Origin: Cyanobacteria bacterium FACHB-63
GTDB taxonomy: Bacteria; Cyanobacteriota; Cyanobacteriia; Leptolyngbyales; Leptolyngbyaceae
Direction: 5' to 3'
DNA: 64,000 bases
Assembly (NCBI GenBank): GCA_014695255.1
Contig: JACJNX010000010.1
Span: forward strand, 1 to 64,000
Part shown: in pieces, positions 36,307 to 46,090 of the stretch
Position numbering within the stretch: position 1 is the stretch's first letter
Layout: the number at the start of each line of letters is the position of its first letter
Made by a program: the position numbers and the translations under genes
The notes under the pieces: generated by a model
What the model saw: only the letters and a program-made list of their open reading frames with translations
Databases searched by the model: none
What the model was told of the DNA's origin: nothing

Positions 36307-37729
36307 AGTTGGGAAGGCAGACGTTTGGAGCGCAAAGATTAGGAAACTCGATCGTCGTCATCTCTAATGTTGTTAGATTCAATTTCCGAATTACATGGTT
36401 ATTGGCATCAGCGATAAATAAATGTGTTGCTGTTGCGCTAATTCCAGAAGGTTCATCGAGCGAATCTGCCGCGATCGTGTGACAAAATCCATTTGCGTCA
36501 ATCCGCTTAATTTTGTGATTATAGGTATCCGCAATCCAGAAATTTTCGCGATATTCAATGCCTAAACAATGTTGCAATTTAGCCGTTTCTCCGACTCCAT
36601 CAATATCTCCGAAACTATATAAATTACCACTGCCGCAAATTGTTGTAACTTGATTTGTTTCTAGATTAATCGATCGAATTGAACTGGTTTCACTATCCGC
36701 AATAAACAGATTCTTTCCATTTGAAGTAATGCCACTGGGTTGGGCAAATGCAGCTTCTTGAATTGCACCATCGAAACTGGCTTCGGCCCCAGTTCCCGCA
36801 AACGTTTCAATTTTATCGCCTTGCATTTCCCAGATTTGATGTGCACCGGCCATCGCGATAAATAGACGATCGCCAACTTTTTCTAAATCCCAGGGTGAAT
36901 TTAAATCGACTTCTAAAGCCTTACCACCGTGCGGATAAATTACTCTGCTTTGCTTTCCGGTTCCTGCGATCGTACGAACTGTTCTAGTTTGCAAATCAAT
37001 ACAGCGAATTGCATGATTTCCAGTATCCGCAACGTAGAGTAATTGACTTACACGATCGAATGTCATTCCTTGCGGTGCTGAAAATTGAGCTTGAGCAAAT
37101 CCACCATCAAGTAGTTCTGAACTTCCATTTCCAATAATGTGAAGAACCTCGCCTTCGATCGAACTTATCACGATTCGATGATGTCCAGTATCTGAGATAA
37201 ATAAGTAATCGTTAGCCAAGACTTTGCCAGGAAACGCAAGCGGAGAGAGCGGAAATTCCTCAAGCTCAAACGAAATTAATTGAGATTCGATCGCATTATT
37301 TTCGATTAATTCCTGAATTATTTGATCTAAGAAATCACGCCTTCCTTCACCTGCGATCGATTTCGCAATATATCCTTTCGGATTGAGCAAAACAAAAGTT
37401 GGATAAGCTCGAATTGCATAAGATTGCCAAACTTTGAAATCTTGATCGACTAAAACAGGATGCGTAATTCCGTATCGAAGAATCGCTTGTCGAATATTTT
37501 CGATCGCGCCCTCATTCTCGAATTTTGCTGAGTGAATGCTGAGGATGGTTAAACGATCGCTGTATTTCTGCTCCAAATATTTCAAATCCGGCAAGCTGTG
37601 AATGCAATTAATACAGCCATATGTCCAAAAATCCAGCAAAACAATGCGTCCCCGAAACTCTTTGAGAGACAGGGGACGATGAACATTTAGCCACGCTAAA
37701 TCTTTCGGAAACTCTGGCGCACGAACCAT
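36305..37729 (-). CDS. Thioredoxin-like / NHL-repeat protein (NHLRC2-like)
   Basis: A 474-residue protein. Residues ~20-145 form a thioredoxin/TlpA-like domain with the redox motif CINC (LDFWTYGCINCIHSLPDL) and a cis-Pro segment (AYPTFVLLNPKGYI). Residues ~170-470 form an NHL beta-propeller with repeated DxxNHxI/DTGNHAIR elements (LYVADTGNHAIRCIDL, FIADSETSSIRSINL, WIADTYNHKIKRID, FIADANNHVIRKLNL). This domain pair is that of NHLRC2 and its bacterial relatives, whose function is poorly defined. No signal peptide is visible, so it is presumably cytoplasmic. It begins 9 bases after the stop of the exported protein gene and is probably co-transcribed with it. Confidence 0.85.
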   Translation of the reverse strand: MVRAPEFPKDLAWLNVHRPLSLKEFRGRIVLLDFWTYGCINCIHSLPDLKYLEQKYSDRLTILSIHSAKFENEGAIENIRQAILRYGITHPVLVDQDFKVWQSYAIRAYPTFVLLNPKGYIAKSIAGEGRRDFLDQIIQELIENNAIESQLISFELEEFPLSPLAFPGKVLANDYLFISDTGHHRIVISSIEGEVLHIIGNGSSELLDGGFAQAQFSAPQGMTFDRVSQLLYVADTGNHAIRCIDLQTRTVRTIAGTGKQSRVIYPHGGKALEVDLNSPWDLEKVGDRLFIAMAGAHQIWEMQGDKIETFAGTGAEASFDGAIQEAAFAQPSGITSNGKNLFIADSETSSIRSINLETNQVTTICGSGNLYSFGDIDGVGETAKLQHCLGIEYRENFWIADTYNHKIKRIDANGFCHTIAADSLDEPSGISATATHLFIADANNHVIRKLNLTTLEMTTIEFPNLCAPNVCLPN

Positions 37730-37738
37730 GAAACTCTG

Positions 37739-39688
37739 CTACTCAGCACTCTCCGAAGATAGCGCAGGCTGTGGATTAACAGGAGGCTGAGAAATACGGG
37801 GTTTAAGCGGCATTCCCAATCGTCGTTCGAGTTCAGTTTGTGGCTCAAACTCAGAGGGCGTTGCTTCAGATTCAACAGGCTCTTGAACTACGGGCGGCTT
37901 TGCCTCTTGCGTCGGGATTTCAATAGGCTTGGGTCTTCCCTCTGCTTCAGTCGGTTTTGTCTCTATCGGCGCTGCCACTTCTGGAGCAGATAGATCATCG
38001 GGAATCGGGGTGGGAGAAGGTAAGACAAGCTCAGGTTTCGACTCAGACCGCTTGAATCGGTCAAAGAATCCGCCCTTCGGTGCTTCCTTCACCACTGGAG
38101 CGACTGGAGCGGGCTTGATTTCAATCTGTTCTGGTTCAGCAGGCTCCGTTTCCACAGGTTCAGCAGCTTCCGGCGCAGTCAGATCCTCAGGAACTGGAGC
38201 TGGAGACGGGAGAACGACTGTAGGCTTTGATTCTGAACGCTTGAAACGATCGAAGAATCCGCCCTTCGGTGCTTCCTTCACTTCTGAAACAGGCTGAATT
38301 GGCTCTGGGGTTTTCTCCGCTTCTGGCTCTATGACTGATGTTTCAGGTATAAATACTTCAGGTTGTTCAATCTTTTCTGGCTCTGTTGTTACTTCAGGTT
38401 CAGGGCTTGGCGCAATAACAGGCGCAGCCGGACGCTTAAAGCGATTAAAAAAGCCACCTTGAGGCTTTTCTTTCGGGACTACAGGCGCAACGATTTCAGG
38501 CGCTTCTGGTTCAGGTGCAGGACTTACAGGAAGCTCAATTACTTTTTCCGGCTCAGGTACGATCGTTTTTTCCGGTTCAGGCGATGCCTCTGGACTGGGT
38601 ACAACGCTCGGTTTCGGTTCCGATCGTTTGAAGCGGTTAAAGAATCCCCCTTGCGGTTTTGGAGCTTCAGCAGATTTTGGAGCTGCTTCGATGGGTTGCG
38701 GGACTTCTTTTACCTCTGGATCGGTTGGAGTTTTTTCAACGGCTGGTGCAACTGGAACTGGACTCGGTTCGGGCGCTGAAGGTTCGGCAGTCGGCTTGTA
38801 ATTGGGATCAACGATCGACACCGCTTGATCAAACGGAATTTCACCCCGAACTAATCTTGACAGCGTATCCTGTCCGTTCGGCTCGTAGTTAAAGATCCGC
38901 GCAGTGTTGTTGTAGACGTTCTGAACTGGGTTGCCCTTATCATCTACGTATTCAAGCTGCACCCAGTTTTTACCCGATTTGAAGCCCTTTAAGTAAATCG
39001 GTTGCCAGCGATCGAGCATAAAACTATCGCCATTCACCGTCACTTTCACGCGCCAATCCGCAACCTCATCTTTACTATCCTCCTGCGCGACAATGTGTAA
39101 CGGCGCATTCGTCAAATAGAAATCTAGTAGAATAGGTTCTGCCCCGTAAGTTGCCTGTGGGCGACTGTAAGTAAGTAGCGGCAGTTTTGGATCGGGACTA
39201 TTGTTTGGCGTTTTTGTAAAGACATGAAACGTTGTCTGAGCATATGCCCCATCATTCTTAAAGCTTTCGTGCCAGGGACGACCTGCAAACGCACGAATTG
39301 TGTGAGTTCCTGCTGCTAAATCCTTAAGAACAAGCGGCTGACTCACATCATAAACAGCTTGATACGGTTGATCGTCTAGAAATACATGCAGATGCGGTCC
39401 TAAACCCAGCTTTGCGTCCTTATATAACGGCAGATCTTTAACATTAAATTTGACAGAAACAGTATTATCGTCTATCGCCTCGTCTTGGCGTGGAGAAACG
39501 ATCGACACTTGTGGTTGATACTTATCCAGCAAGGGCTTTAACTGCTGAATCACTTCTGGCGGTGACGCTTCTGAAATCTTCCCTGCTTTTTTCGGGGCTG
39601 CCCAACCGGGTGCAACCGCGCTCAAATTTAGCAGCATTGCCAAGACTAACGAGACTGAAAGAGTTCTAGCCGTTCCGTGCCAGCGCAT
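37739..39688 (-). CDS. Exported proline/glutamate-rich protein with four GGFF(N/D)RFKR motifs
   Basis: About 649 residues from the ATG giving MRWHGTARTLSVSLVLAMLL, a signal peptide ending near GWAAP; an upstream TTG-type start would bury it. Residues ~25-290 are a folded region with beta-rich segments (VSIVSPRQDEAIDDNTVSVK, GPHLHVFLDDQPY, GTHTIRAFAGRPWHES). The remainder is low-complexity Pro/Glu/Ala/Val sequence interrupted by four near-identical motifs, PQGGFFNRFKRSE, PQGGFFNRFKRPA and two of PKGGFFDRFKRSESKP, spaced roughly 60 residues apart. The repeats are conserved in DNA as well. It lies just upstream of the thioredoxin-NHL gene. The motifs look like short linear docking sites in a disordered tail; function unknown. 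Confidence 0.75.
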   Translation of the reverse strand: MRWHGTARTLSVSLVLAMLLNLSAVAPGWAAPKKAGKISEASPPEVIQQLKPLLDKYQPQVSIVSPRQDEAIDDNTVSVKFNVKDLPLYKDAKLGLGPHLHVFLDDQPYQAVYDVSQPLVLKDLAAGTHTIRAFAGRPWHESFKNDGAYAQTTFHVFTKTPNNSPDPKLPLLTYSRPQATYGAEPILLDFYLTNAPLHIVAQEDSKDEVADWRVKVTVNGDSFMLDRWQPIYLKGFKSGKNWVQLEYVDDKGNPVQNVYNNTARIFNYEPNGQDTLSRLVRGEIPFDQAVSIVDPNYKPTAEPSAPEPSPVPVAPAVEKTPTDPEVKEVPQPIEAAPKSAEAPKPQGGFFNRFKRSEPKPSVVPSPEASPEPEKTIVPEPEKVIELPVSPAPEPEAPEIVAPVVPKEKPQGGFFNRFKRPAAPVIAPSPEPEVTTEPEKIEQPEVFIPETSVIEPEAEKTPEPIQPVSEVKEAPKGGFFDRFKRSESKPTVVLPSPAPVPEDLTAPEAAEPVETEPAEPEQIEIKPAPVAPVVKEAPKGGFFDRFKRSESKPELVLPSPTPIPDDLSAPEVAAPIETKPTEAEGRPKPIEIPTQEAKPPVVQEPVESEATPSEFEPQTELERRLGMPLKPRISQPPVNPQPALSSESAE

Positions 39689-39858
39689 GATCCCAAACAC
39701 TAGATATTTCTCCCCATCAAACACACTTTCTAACAGCAAATCGCTGTCCCTTCGGCACTATAGCGGAAAATCCAGGACAGAGGAGCGCGATCGCAATAAA
39801 TCCCCGCACTTTGACAAACAATTTTGACAGACAATATGGATGTGTATTGGAGTAAGCG

Positions 39859-40371
39859 GTGATGAGTAATCCTGTCCCGATCTCGACGCTTTTTATTGGA
39901 CTCAATGGATTGATTGCCTTTGTGCTGTCTTACATCGTCGTCATGGAAAGGACAAGCACAAGAGTCTGGCACGGAGAAACACGATCGGAGGTTTCGAATC
40001 AGCCGAATTATCTTGAAAACCCTGGAAAATGGGCAGCATTTGTCGAGACCTACACTCAAAAGTCAGTTGCAACAAAAGATAAAGAGGACGGTCTTCTACA
40101 GCGCAAAGTTAGAGCCCATGGAAATTTTGTCGAGTACGTGCCGTTAGCATTGCTGCTCATCCTGACGCTTGAACTGATGAACGCATACGTTGGGTCGCTT
40201 TGGCTGCTGGGAGGTTCGCTTACTGTCGGTCGAATTGCTCACGCTTGGGGCTTGATCAAAACTTACGGACCGTCACCGGGTCGTGCGATCGGCTTTTTCC
40301 TGACTTGGTTTACCTATCTCGTCGGTGCGGGCGCTTGTATCTATTACGGCACTATTGGAGTCCTCCAATAG
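39859..40371 (+). CDS. MAPEG-family membrane protein
   Basis: A 170-residue member of the MAPEG family (membrane-associated proteins in eicosanoid and glutathione metabolism). Four hydrophobic helices are visible, with the family motif QRKVRAHGNFVEYVPLALLL and a C-terminal GRIAHAWGLIKTYGPSPGR. Bacterial relatives include glutathione-transferase/peroxidase-like proteins; a role in glutathione-dependent detoxification is inferred. An insert between helices 1 and 2 (RSEVSNQPNYLENPGKWAAF and on) makes it a little longer than usual. GTG 39859 is followed by ATG at 39862, and either could start. Confidence 0.8.
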   Translation: MMSNPVPISTLFIGLNGLIAFVLSYIVVMERTSTRVWHGETRSEVSNQPNYLENPGKWAAFVETYTQKSVATKDKEDGLLQRKVRAHGNFVEYVPLALLLILTLELMNAYVGSLWLLGGSLTVGRIAHAWGLIKTYGPSPGRAIGFFLTWFTYLVGAGACIYYGTIGVLQ

Positions 40372-40849
40372 AAAAAAGGCATAAAAATCTGGAGATCAAC
40401 GGCTCGATCGCCCATATTCAGCAGCTTTTACAACGTTTTATTAATAGGAAGCGCAGGAAATATCAGTTGTGCTCGATTGATTTGATTACAAATTCCAATC
40501 CTTTAGCAATGTAAAGTTAAGCGACAAACTCTTGACTTTTCATTTCCGTTTAGAGCCTGAGACCCAAGCAGCGTCAAGAAATCCAGAACTTTGAATTATT
40601 GTAAATTACGTTCGGAAACGTTTTCATGAAAGCCCTATAATGACCCATTGAGAACCCACGAAGGCACACATCCCGAATTCACGGGAATTCTGGAACCTCA
40701 AACCAAGCTCGAAGCCTGCATTACCGCGACAACGCAACTAGGTCTTATCAACCTCAGTCATTCCGCAGCTAGAGCTTAACAGAAGGGTTTGAGACCAGTC
40801 GCCGGATAGGGGGATAACTCGTTCCTTGTCTAGAGAGAGGAGAGTCTCA
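40372..40849. other. psaA upstream and 5' leader region
   Basis: About 480 bases. A TATAAT at 40636-40641 suggests a start near 40648 and a leader of about 200 nt. The leader carries a GAATTC inverted repeat (40674-40690 region) and a purine-rich ribosome site (GAGAGAGGAGAG) before the psaA ATG. Long psaA leaders are usual in cyanobacteria. I see no gene. Confidence 0.55.
40636..40641 (+). promoter_or_regulatory. -10 element of psaAB promoter (candidate)
   Basis: A consensus TATAAT about 210 bases before psaA. No good -35 hexamer lies 17 bases upstream (CGGAAA), which suggests activator dependence. A clear HLR1/RpaB site was not found, only a half-site-like TTTACAAT on the minus strand near 40600. 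Confidence 0.45.
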
Positions 40850-43105
40850 ATGACAATTAGCCCACCGGAGCGCGAGGCGAAGGCACGGGTGGTCGTTGAT
40901 AAAGATCCCGTTCCCACTTCTTTTGAGAGATGGGGTCAGCCGGGACACTTCGATCGCACCCTAGCTAAGGGTCCCAAAACCACCACCTGGATTTGGAACC
41001 TCCACGCTAACGCTCACGATTTCGATAGCCATACAAGCGACTTAGAAGACGTTTCTCGCAAAATTTTTAGCGCACACTTCGGTCACTTAGCCGTTGTGTT
41101 CATTTGGTTGAGTGGAATGTACTTCCACGGCGCTAAGTTTTCAAACTATGAAGCATGGCTCGCCAACCCCACTGGAGTTAAACCCAGTGCTCAGGTTGTG
41201 TGGGACATCTTCGGTCAAGAAATTCTTAACGCGGATGTCGGCGGCGGCTTCCACGGGATTCAGATCACTTCTGGATTCTTCCAACTGTGGAGAGCGGCTG
41301 GTTTTACAAACACCTTCCAGCTTTATGTCACCGCGATCGGCGGTTTGGTTATGGCTGGTTTGATGTTGTTTGCAGGCTGGTTCCACTACCACAAGCGCGC
41401 TCCCAAACTGGAATGGTTCCAGAACGTGGAGTCGATGCTGAACCACCACTTGTCGGGTCTGTTCGGACTCGGTTCGCTCGCATGGGCTGGTCACCAGATC
41501 CACGTCGCGCTGCCAATTAACGAACTCCTTGACCGTGGAGTCCCTGCGGACAAGATTCCTCTGCCTCATGAGTTCATTCTGAACACCCAATTGATGGCAG
41601 ATATCTACCCCAGCTTCGCTAAAGGTCTGATTCCTTTCTTCACCCTGAACTGGGGCGAGTACGCAGACTTCCTCACCTTCAAAGGTGGACTAAACCCTGT
41701 TACAGGCGGACTCTGGCTGACGGATAGCGCACATCACCACTTGGCGATCGCGGTCATCTTCCTGATTGCTGGACACCAGTACCGCACCAACTGGGGTATC
41801 GGTCACAGCATCAAGGAAATCCTTGAAGCTCACAAAGGTCCGTTTACCGGAGAAGGTCACAAAGGTCTCTATGAGAACCTCACGACCTCCTGGCACGCGC
41901 AACTGGCAATTAACCTGGCAATGGTTGGCTCCTTGAGCATCATCGTTGCACAGCATATGTATGCGATGCCGCCTTACCCCTACCTCGCAACTGACTACGC
42001 AACTCAGTTGTCGATCTTCACGCACCATATGTGGATCGGTGGATTCTTCATCGTCGGTGGTGCGGCTCACGCGGCCATCTTCATGGTGCGCGACTACGAT
42101 CCAGTTGTGAACCAAAACAACAACCTCGATCGCGTTCTGCGTCACCGGGATGCCATCATTTCCCACTTGAACTGGGTTTGTATCTTCTTGGGCTTCCATA
42201 GCTTCGGTCTATACGTGCACAACGACACGATGCGTGCTCTGGGTCGTCCTCAAGATATGTTCTCGGATACCGCAATTCAACTCCAGCCTGTGTTCGCACA
42301 GTGGATTCAAAACCTCCACACGCTGGCTCCGGGTGGAACCGCTCCCAACGCTCTGGCTCCTGCTAGCTATGCGTTTGGTGGTGGAACGATCGCTGTCGGT
42401 GGCAAAGTTGCCATGATGCCGATTGCACTGGGTACGGCGGACTTCATGGTTCACCATATCCACGCCTTCACGATTCACGTCACGGTATTGATCCTCTTGA
42501 AGGGCGTATTGTTTGCACGTAGCTCACGCTTGATTCCTGATAAAGCCAACCTTGGTTTCCGCTTCCCGTGCGATGGTCCGGGTCGTGGCGGTACCTGCCA
42601 AGTGTCTGGTTGGGATCACGTCTTCCTTGGTTTGTTCTGGATGTACAACTCCCTTTCGATCGCAATCTTCCACTTCTCGTGGAAAATGCAGTCCGATGTC
42701 TGGGGTACAGTTGCACCGGATGGAACAGTTGATCACGTAACGGGCGGTAACTTCGCTCAAAGTGCAATCACAATCAACGGATGGTTGCGCGACTTCCTGT
42801 GGGCACAAGCGGCGCAAGTGATTGGATCTTACGGTTCAGCACTGTCGGCTTATGGACTTCTCTTCTTGGGCGCTCACTTCGTTTGGGCATTCAGCTTGAT
42901 GTTCCTGTTTAGCGGACGTGGCTACTGGCAAGAACTGATCGAATCGATCGTTTGGGCACACAACAAGCTCAAAGTTGCACCTGCGATTCAACCGCGTGCA
43001 TTGAGCATTATTCAAGGACGGGCTGTGGGCGTGGCTCACTACCTATTAGGCGGAATTGTCACCACATGGGCATTCTTCCTAGCTCGATCGATTTCCATCG
43101 GATGA
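40850..43105 (+). CDS. psaA: Photosystem I P700 apoprotein A1
   Basis: The larger reaction-centre subunit of photosystem I, in thylakoid membranes. It binds P700, most antenna chlorophylls and, with PsaB, the Fx iron-sulfur cluster. The ATG at 40850 gives the standard [20 protein letters not shown] and a length of 751 residues; an upstream in-frame codon is not used. There are about eleven hydrophobic helices with many conserved His ligands ([35 protein letters not shown]). The Fx cysteine motif is [12 protein letters not shown], and the C-terminus is [20 protein letters not shown]. psaB follows 23 bases later in the same operon. Confidence 0.98.
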   Translation: MTISPPEREAKARVVVDKDPVPTSFERWGQPGHFDRTLAKGPKTTTWIWNLHANAHDFDSHTSDLEDVSRKIFSAHFGHLAVVFIWLSGMYFHGAKFSNYEAWLANPTGVKPSAQVVWDIFGQEILNADVGGGFHGIQITSGFFQLWRAAGFTNTFQLYVTAIGGLVMAGLMLFAGWFHYHKRAPKLEWFQNVESMLNHHLSGLFGLGSLAWAGHQIHVALPINELLDRGVPADKIPLPHEFILNTQLMADIYPSFAKGLIPFFTLNWGEYADFLTFKGGLNPVTGGLWLTDSAHHHLAIAVIFLIAGHQYRTNWGIGHSIKEILEAHKGPFTGEGHKGLYENLTTSWHAQLAINLAMVGSLSIIVAQHMYAMPPYPYLATDYATQLSIFTHHMWIGGFFIVGGAAHAAIFMVRDYDPVVNQNNNLDRVLRHRDAIISHLNWVCIFLGFHSFGLYVHNDTMRALGRPQDMFSDTAIQLQPVFAQWIQNLHTLAPGGTAPNALAPASYAFGGGTIAVGGKVAMMPIALGTADFMVHHIHAFTIHVTVLILLKGVLFARSSRLIPDKANLGFRFPCDGPGRGGTCQVSGWDHVFLGLFWMYNSLSIAIFHFSWKMQSDVWGTVAPDGTVDHVTGGNFAQSAITINGWLRDFLWAQAAQVIGSYGSALSAYGLLFLGAHFVWAFSLMFLFSGRGYWQELIESIVWAHNKLKVAPAIQPRALSIIQGRAVGVAHYLLGGIVTTWAFFLARSISIG

Positions 43106-43128
43106 TGAGCGAGGATTAAAAAACAGCT

Positions 43129-45330
43129 ATGGCAACTAAGTTCCCAAAATTTAGTCAAGACCTTGCCCAAGATCCTACAACTCGTCGGATTTGGTACGGA
43201 ATCGCTACTGCTCACGACTTTGAGAGCCACGACGGAATGACAGAAGAAAAGCTTTACCAAAAGCTTTTTGCAACTCACTTCGGACACCTGGCAATCATCT
43301 TCCTCTGGGCATCTGGTAGTCTCTTTCACGTTGCTTGGCAAGGCAACTTCCCTCAGTGGATCAAAGATCCTCTAAATGTCCGCCCGATCGCTCACGCGAT
43401 TTGGGACCCTCAATTCGGTAAGCCCGCTGTCGAAGCGTTTACGCAAGGCGGCGCGAACTATCCGGTTGATATTTCCTACTCTGGTCTGTACCACTGGTGG
43501 TACACGATCGGCATGAGAACGAATGCTGATCTCTATCAAGGTTCGATCTTCTTGCTGATCCTGTCCGCAGTTCTCCTGTTTGCAGGTTGGCTGCACCTCC
43601 AGCCGAAATTCCGTCCGAGCTTGGCTTGGTTCAAGAACGCTGAATCGCGCCTGAACCACCACTTGGCTGGATTGTTCGGAGTCAGTTCGCTGGCTTGGGC
43701 AGGCCACTTGATTCACGTCGCAATTCCCGAGTCTCGCGGTCAGCACGTCGGCTGGGATAACTTCCTGTCTACGATGCCGCACCCCGCAGGTCTTGCACCG
43801 TTCTTTACAGGTAACTGGAGCGTGTACGCAGGAAATCCTGATACCGCAAACCACATCTTCGGAACGGCTCAAGGTTCGGGAACTGCAATCTTGACTTTCC
43901 TCGGTGGATTCCATCCGCAAACCGAATCGCTGTGGTTGACCGACATGGCTCACCACCACCTCGCGATCGCGGTGATCTTCATCGTGGCGGGTCATATGTA
44001 CCGCACCAACTTCGGGATCGGTCACAGCATCAGAGACATCTTGAACGCGCACATCCCCCCTGCGGGTGCATTGGGCGAAGGTCATAGAGGTCTGTATGAC
44101 ACCGTGAACAACTCCTTGCACTTCCAATTGGGTCTTGCCCTGGGTGCTTTGGGTACGGTGACTTCACTGGTGGCACAGCACATGTACTCGATGCCGCCGT
44201 ATGCCTTCATGTCGAAGGACTTCACCACACAAGCCGCGCTGTACACCCATCACCAGTACATTGCAGGCTTCCTGATGGTTGGAGCTTTCGCACACGGCGC
44301 AATCTTCTGGGTTCGTGACTACGATCCAGATCAAAACAAGAACAACGTGCTTGCACGGATTCTTGGTCACAAAGAAGCGATCATCTCGCACCTGAGCTGG
44401 GTATCGCTGTTCCTTGGCTTCCACACGTTGGGTCTTTATGTCCATAACGATGTCGTGGTTGCTTTCGGAACGCCTGAAAAGCAAATCCTGATCGAGCCTG
44501 TGTTCGCTCAGTTCATCCAAGCCTCCCACGGCAAGGCACTGTATGGTTTCAACACCCTACTGTCGAACGCGGATAGCATTGCGTCTAACACTGGTGCAGC
44601 TTACCTGCCCGGCTGGTTGGATGGAATCAATAGCGGCGTGAACTCGCTGTTCTTGACCATTGGACCTGGTGACTTCTTGGTTCACCACGCGATCGCACTC
44701 GGTCTGCACACCACCACCTTGATCTTAGTTAAGGGCGCGTTGGATGCTCGTGGATCGAAGCTGATGCCCGATAAGAAAGACTTCGGCTACGCATTCCCTT
44801 GCGATGGTCCGGGTCGTGGCGGTACCTGCGATATCTCTGCATGGGACTCCTTCTATCTGGCGATGTTCTGGATGTTGAATACGATCGGTTGGGTTACGTT
44901 CTACTGGCACTGGAAGCATCTGGCGATCTGGTCTGGTAACGTCGCTCAGTTCAACGAAAGCTCGACCTATCTAATGGGTTGGCTGCGTGACTACCTGTGG
45001 CAGTATTCGGCTCCGCTGATCAACGGCTACAACCCGTATGGCATGAATAATCTGGCAGTTTGGGCTTGGATGTTCCTCTTTGGACACCTGGTTTGGGCGA
45101 CTGGATTCATGTTCTTGATCTCGTGGCGTGGTTACTGGCAAGAATTGATCGAAACCCTGGTGTGGGCGCATGAGCGCACGCCGTTGGCGAACTTGATTCG
45201 ATTCAAAGATAAGCCAGTTGCGCTGTCGATCGTTCAAGGTCGGTTAGTGGGTCTAGTTCACTTCGCAGCAGGCTATGTACTGACTTATGCAGCCTTCGTG
45301 ATTGCAGCGACTGCTGGTAAGTTCGGTTGA
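43129..45330 (+). CDS. psaB: Photosystem I P700 apoprotein A2
   Basis: The partner of PsaA in the photosystem I core, 733 residues. It begins [20 protein letters not shown] and shows the matching helices ([38 protein letters not shown]), the Fx cysteine motif [12 protein letters not shown] and the C-terminal [20 protein letters not shown]. Codon use is strongly biased toward C-ending codons, as in psaA, consistent with very high expression. A clean terminator follows. Confidence 0.98.
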   Translation: MATKFPKFSQDLAQDPTTRRIWYGIATAHDFESHDGMTEEKLYQKLFATHFGHLAIIFLWASGSLFHVAWQGNFPQWIKDPLNVRPIAHAIWDPQFGKPAVEAFTQGGANYPVDISYSGLYHWWYTIGMRTNADLYQGSIFLLILSAVLLFAGWLHLQPKFRPSLAWFKNAESRLNHHLAGLFGVSSLAWAGHLIHVAIPESRGQHVGWDNFLSTMPHPAGLAPFFTGNWSVYAGNPDTANHIFGTAQGSGTAILTFLGGFHPQTESLWLTDMAHHHLAIAVIFIVAGHMYRTNFGIGHSIRDILNAHIPPAGALGEGHRGLYDTVNNSLHFQLGLALGALGTVTSLVAQHMYSMPPYAFMSKDFTTQAALYTHHQYIAGFLMVGAFAHGAIFWVRDYDPDQNKNNVLARILGHKEAIISHLSWVSLFLGFHTLGLYVHNDVVVAFGTPEKQILIEPVFAQFIQASHGKALYGFNTLLSNADSIASNTGAAYLPGWLDGINSGVNSLFLTIGPGDFLVHHAIALGLHTTTLILVKGALDARGSKLMPDKKDFGYAFPCDGPGRGGTCDISAWDSFYLAMFWMLNTIGWVTFYWHWKHLAIWSGNVAQFNESSTYLMGWLRDYLWQYSAPLINGYNPYGMNNLAVWAWMFLFGHLVWATGFMFLISWRGYWQELIETLVWAHERTPLANLIRFKDKPVALSIVQGRLVGLVHFAAGYVLTYAAFVIAATAGKFG

Positions 45331-45358
45331 TCGAACTGAATTGGTAGGTAACTAAGAA

Positions 45359-45387
45359 AATCCCTCACCCGAAGGTGAGGGATTTTT
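45359..45387 (+). terminator. Intrinsic terminator of psaAB
   Basis: An 11-bp perfect stem (AATCCCTCACC, arms 45359-45369 and 45374-45384) with a CGAA loop and a T-run. Confidence 0.92.
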
Positions 45388-45460
45388 GTTAGGCACTGAG
45401 AGAAGGAATAAATGAATAGAACAGGCAGTATTGAGACAAACGTACTATAAATTAAAATGA

Positions 45461-45964
45461 ATGGAGAAATGTCGATTCTGCTTAAACGATATGTCTTTGA
45501 GAAATGTGTTTCAGTTAATATTTAGTCCTAATCTACTTCTGAATGAGTCACTAGATGGCGCGCTCAAAAAGCGTTTACAAGAGATGGAGACAATGGGAGC
45601 TAATGAATCTGTTGATAGTAAAAATGCTGCGATTCTCAAACTTCATGGTTCGATGAGTACCGTAATTAAGGCTAAGAGAAAAGCTCTTGGGTTAGCAGCA
45701 CTTTGGATTCTTACGTCTTTTATACTCAGCTTCTCTATTGCTCAAGTAGTAAACCGTTTTCTGATAATTCCTAGTAGTGTGAAGATTGGAATCCGATTGC
45801 TCTCGCTGCTAATACTTGCATTTTCAACATTTAGTCGTTTAGGAGAGATCGCAACATTTGATGGTAACTCCTTGCCTGAAAGAACTAACGTGCTGTTATT
45901 CAAACTACTCTTCGTTTTTGGATTCTTTCTACAACTCACTATGCTTTTTCTAAAAGAGGAATGA
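45461..45964 (+). CDS. Small membrane protein of unknown function
   Basis: A 167-residue protein with an amphipathic N-terminal half and three predicted hydrophobic helices (LGLAALWILTSFILSFSIAQ, IGIRLLSLLILAFSTF, LLFKLLFVFGFFLQLTMLFL). The soluble part includes ALKKRLQEMETMGANESVDS. Base composition is more A/T-rich than the flanking genes, and there is no clear ribosome site before ATG 45461; an internal ATG at 45491 is an alternative start. It lies alone after the psaAB terminator. I do not recognise the family. The hydrophobic pattern makes it likely to be real. Confidence 0.55.
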   Translation: MEKCRFCLNDMSLRNVFQLIFSPNLLLNESLDGALKKRLQEMETMGANESVDSKNAAILKLHGSMSTVIKAKRKALGLAALWILTSFILSFSIAQVVNRFLIIPSSVKIGIRLLSLLILAFSTFSRLGEIATFDGNSLPERTNVLLFKLLFVFGFFLQLTMLFLKEE

Positions 45965-46090
45965 AATCAAGTTGTATCAATCCACTCACTCTATAACTAT
46001 TGTGTCTCAGGTTGGGAATTGTCGATTGCAAAGCTTTGTATGAAGATGTGAATCGAATAGGGCAAAAGGCTTATGTCAGCGATCGTCAAT

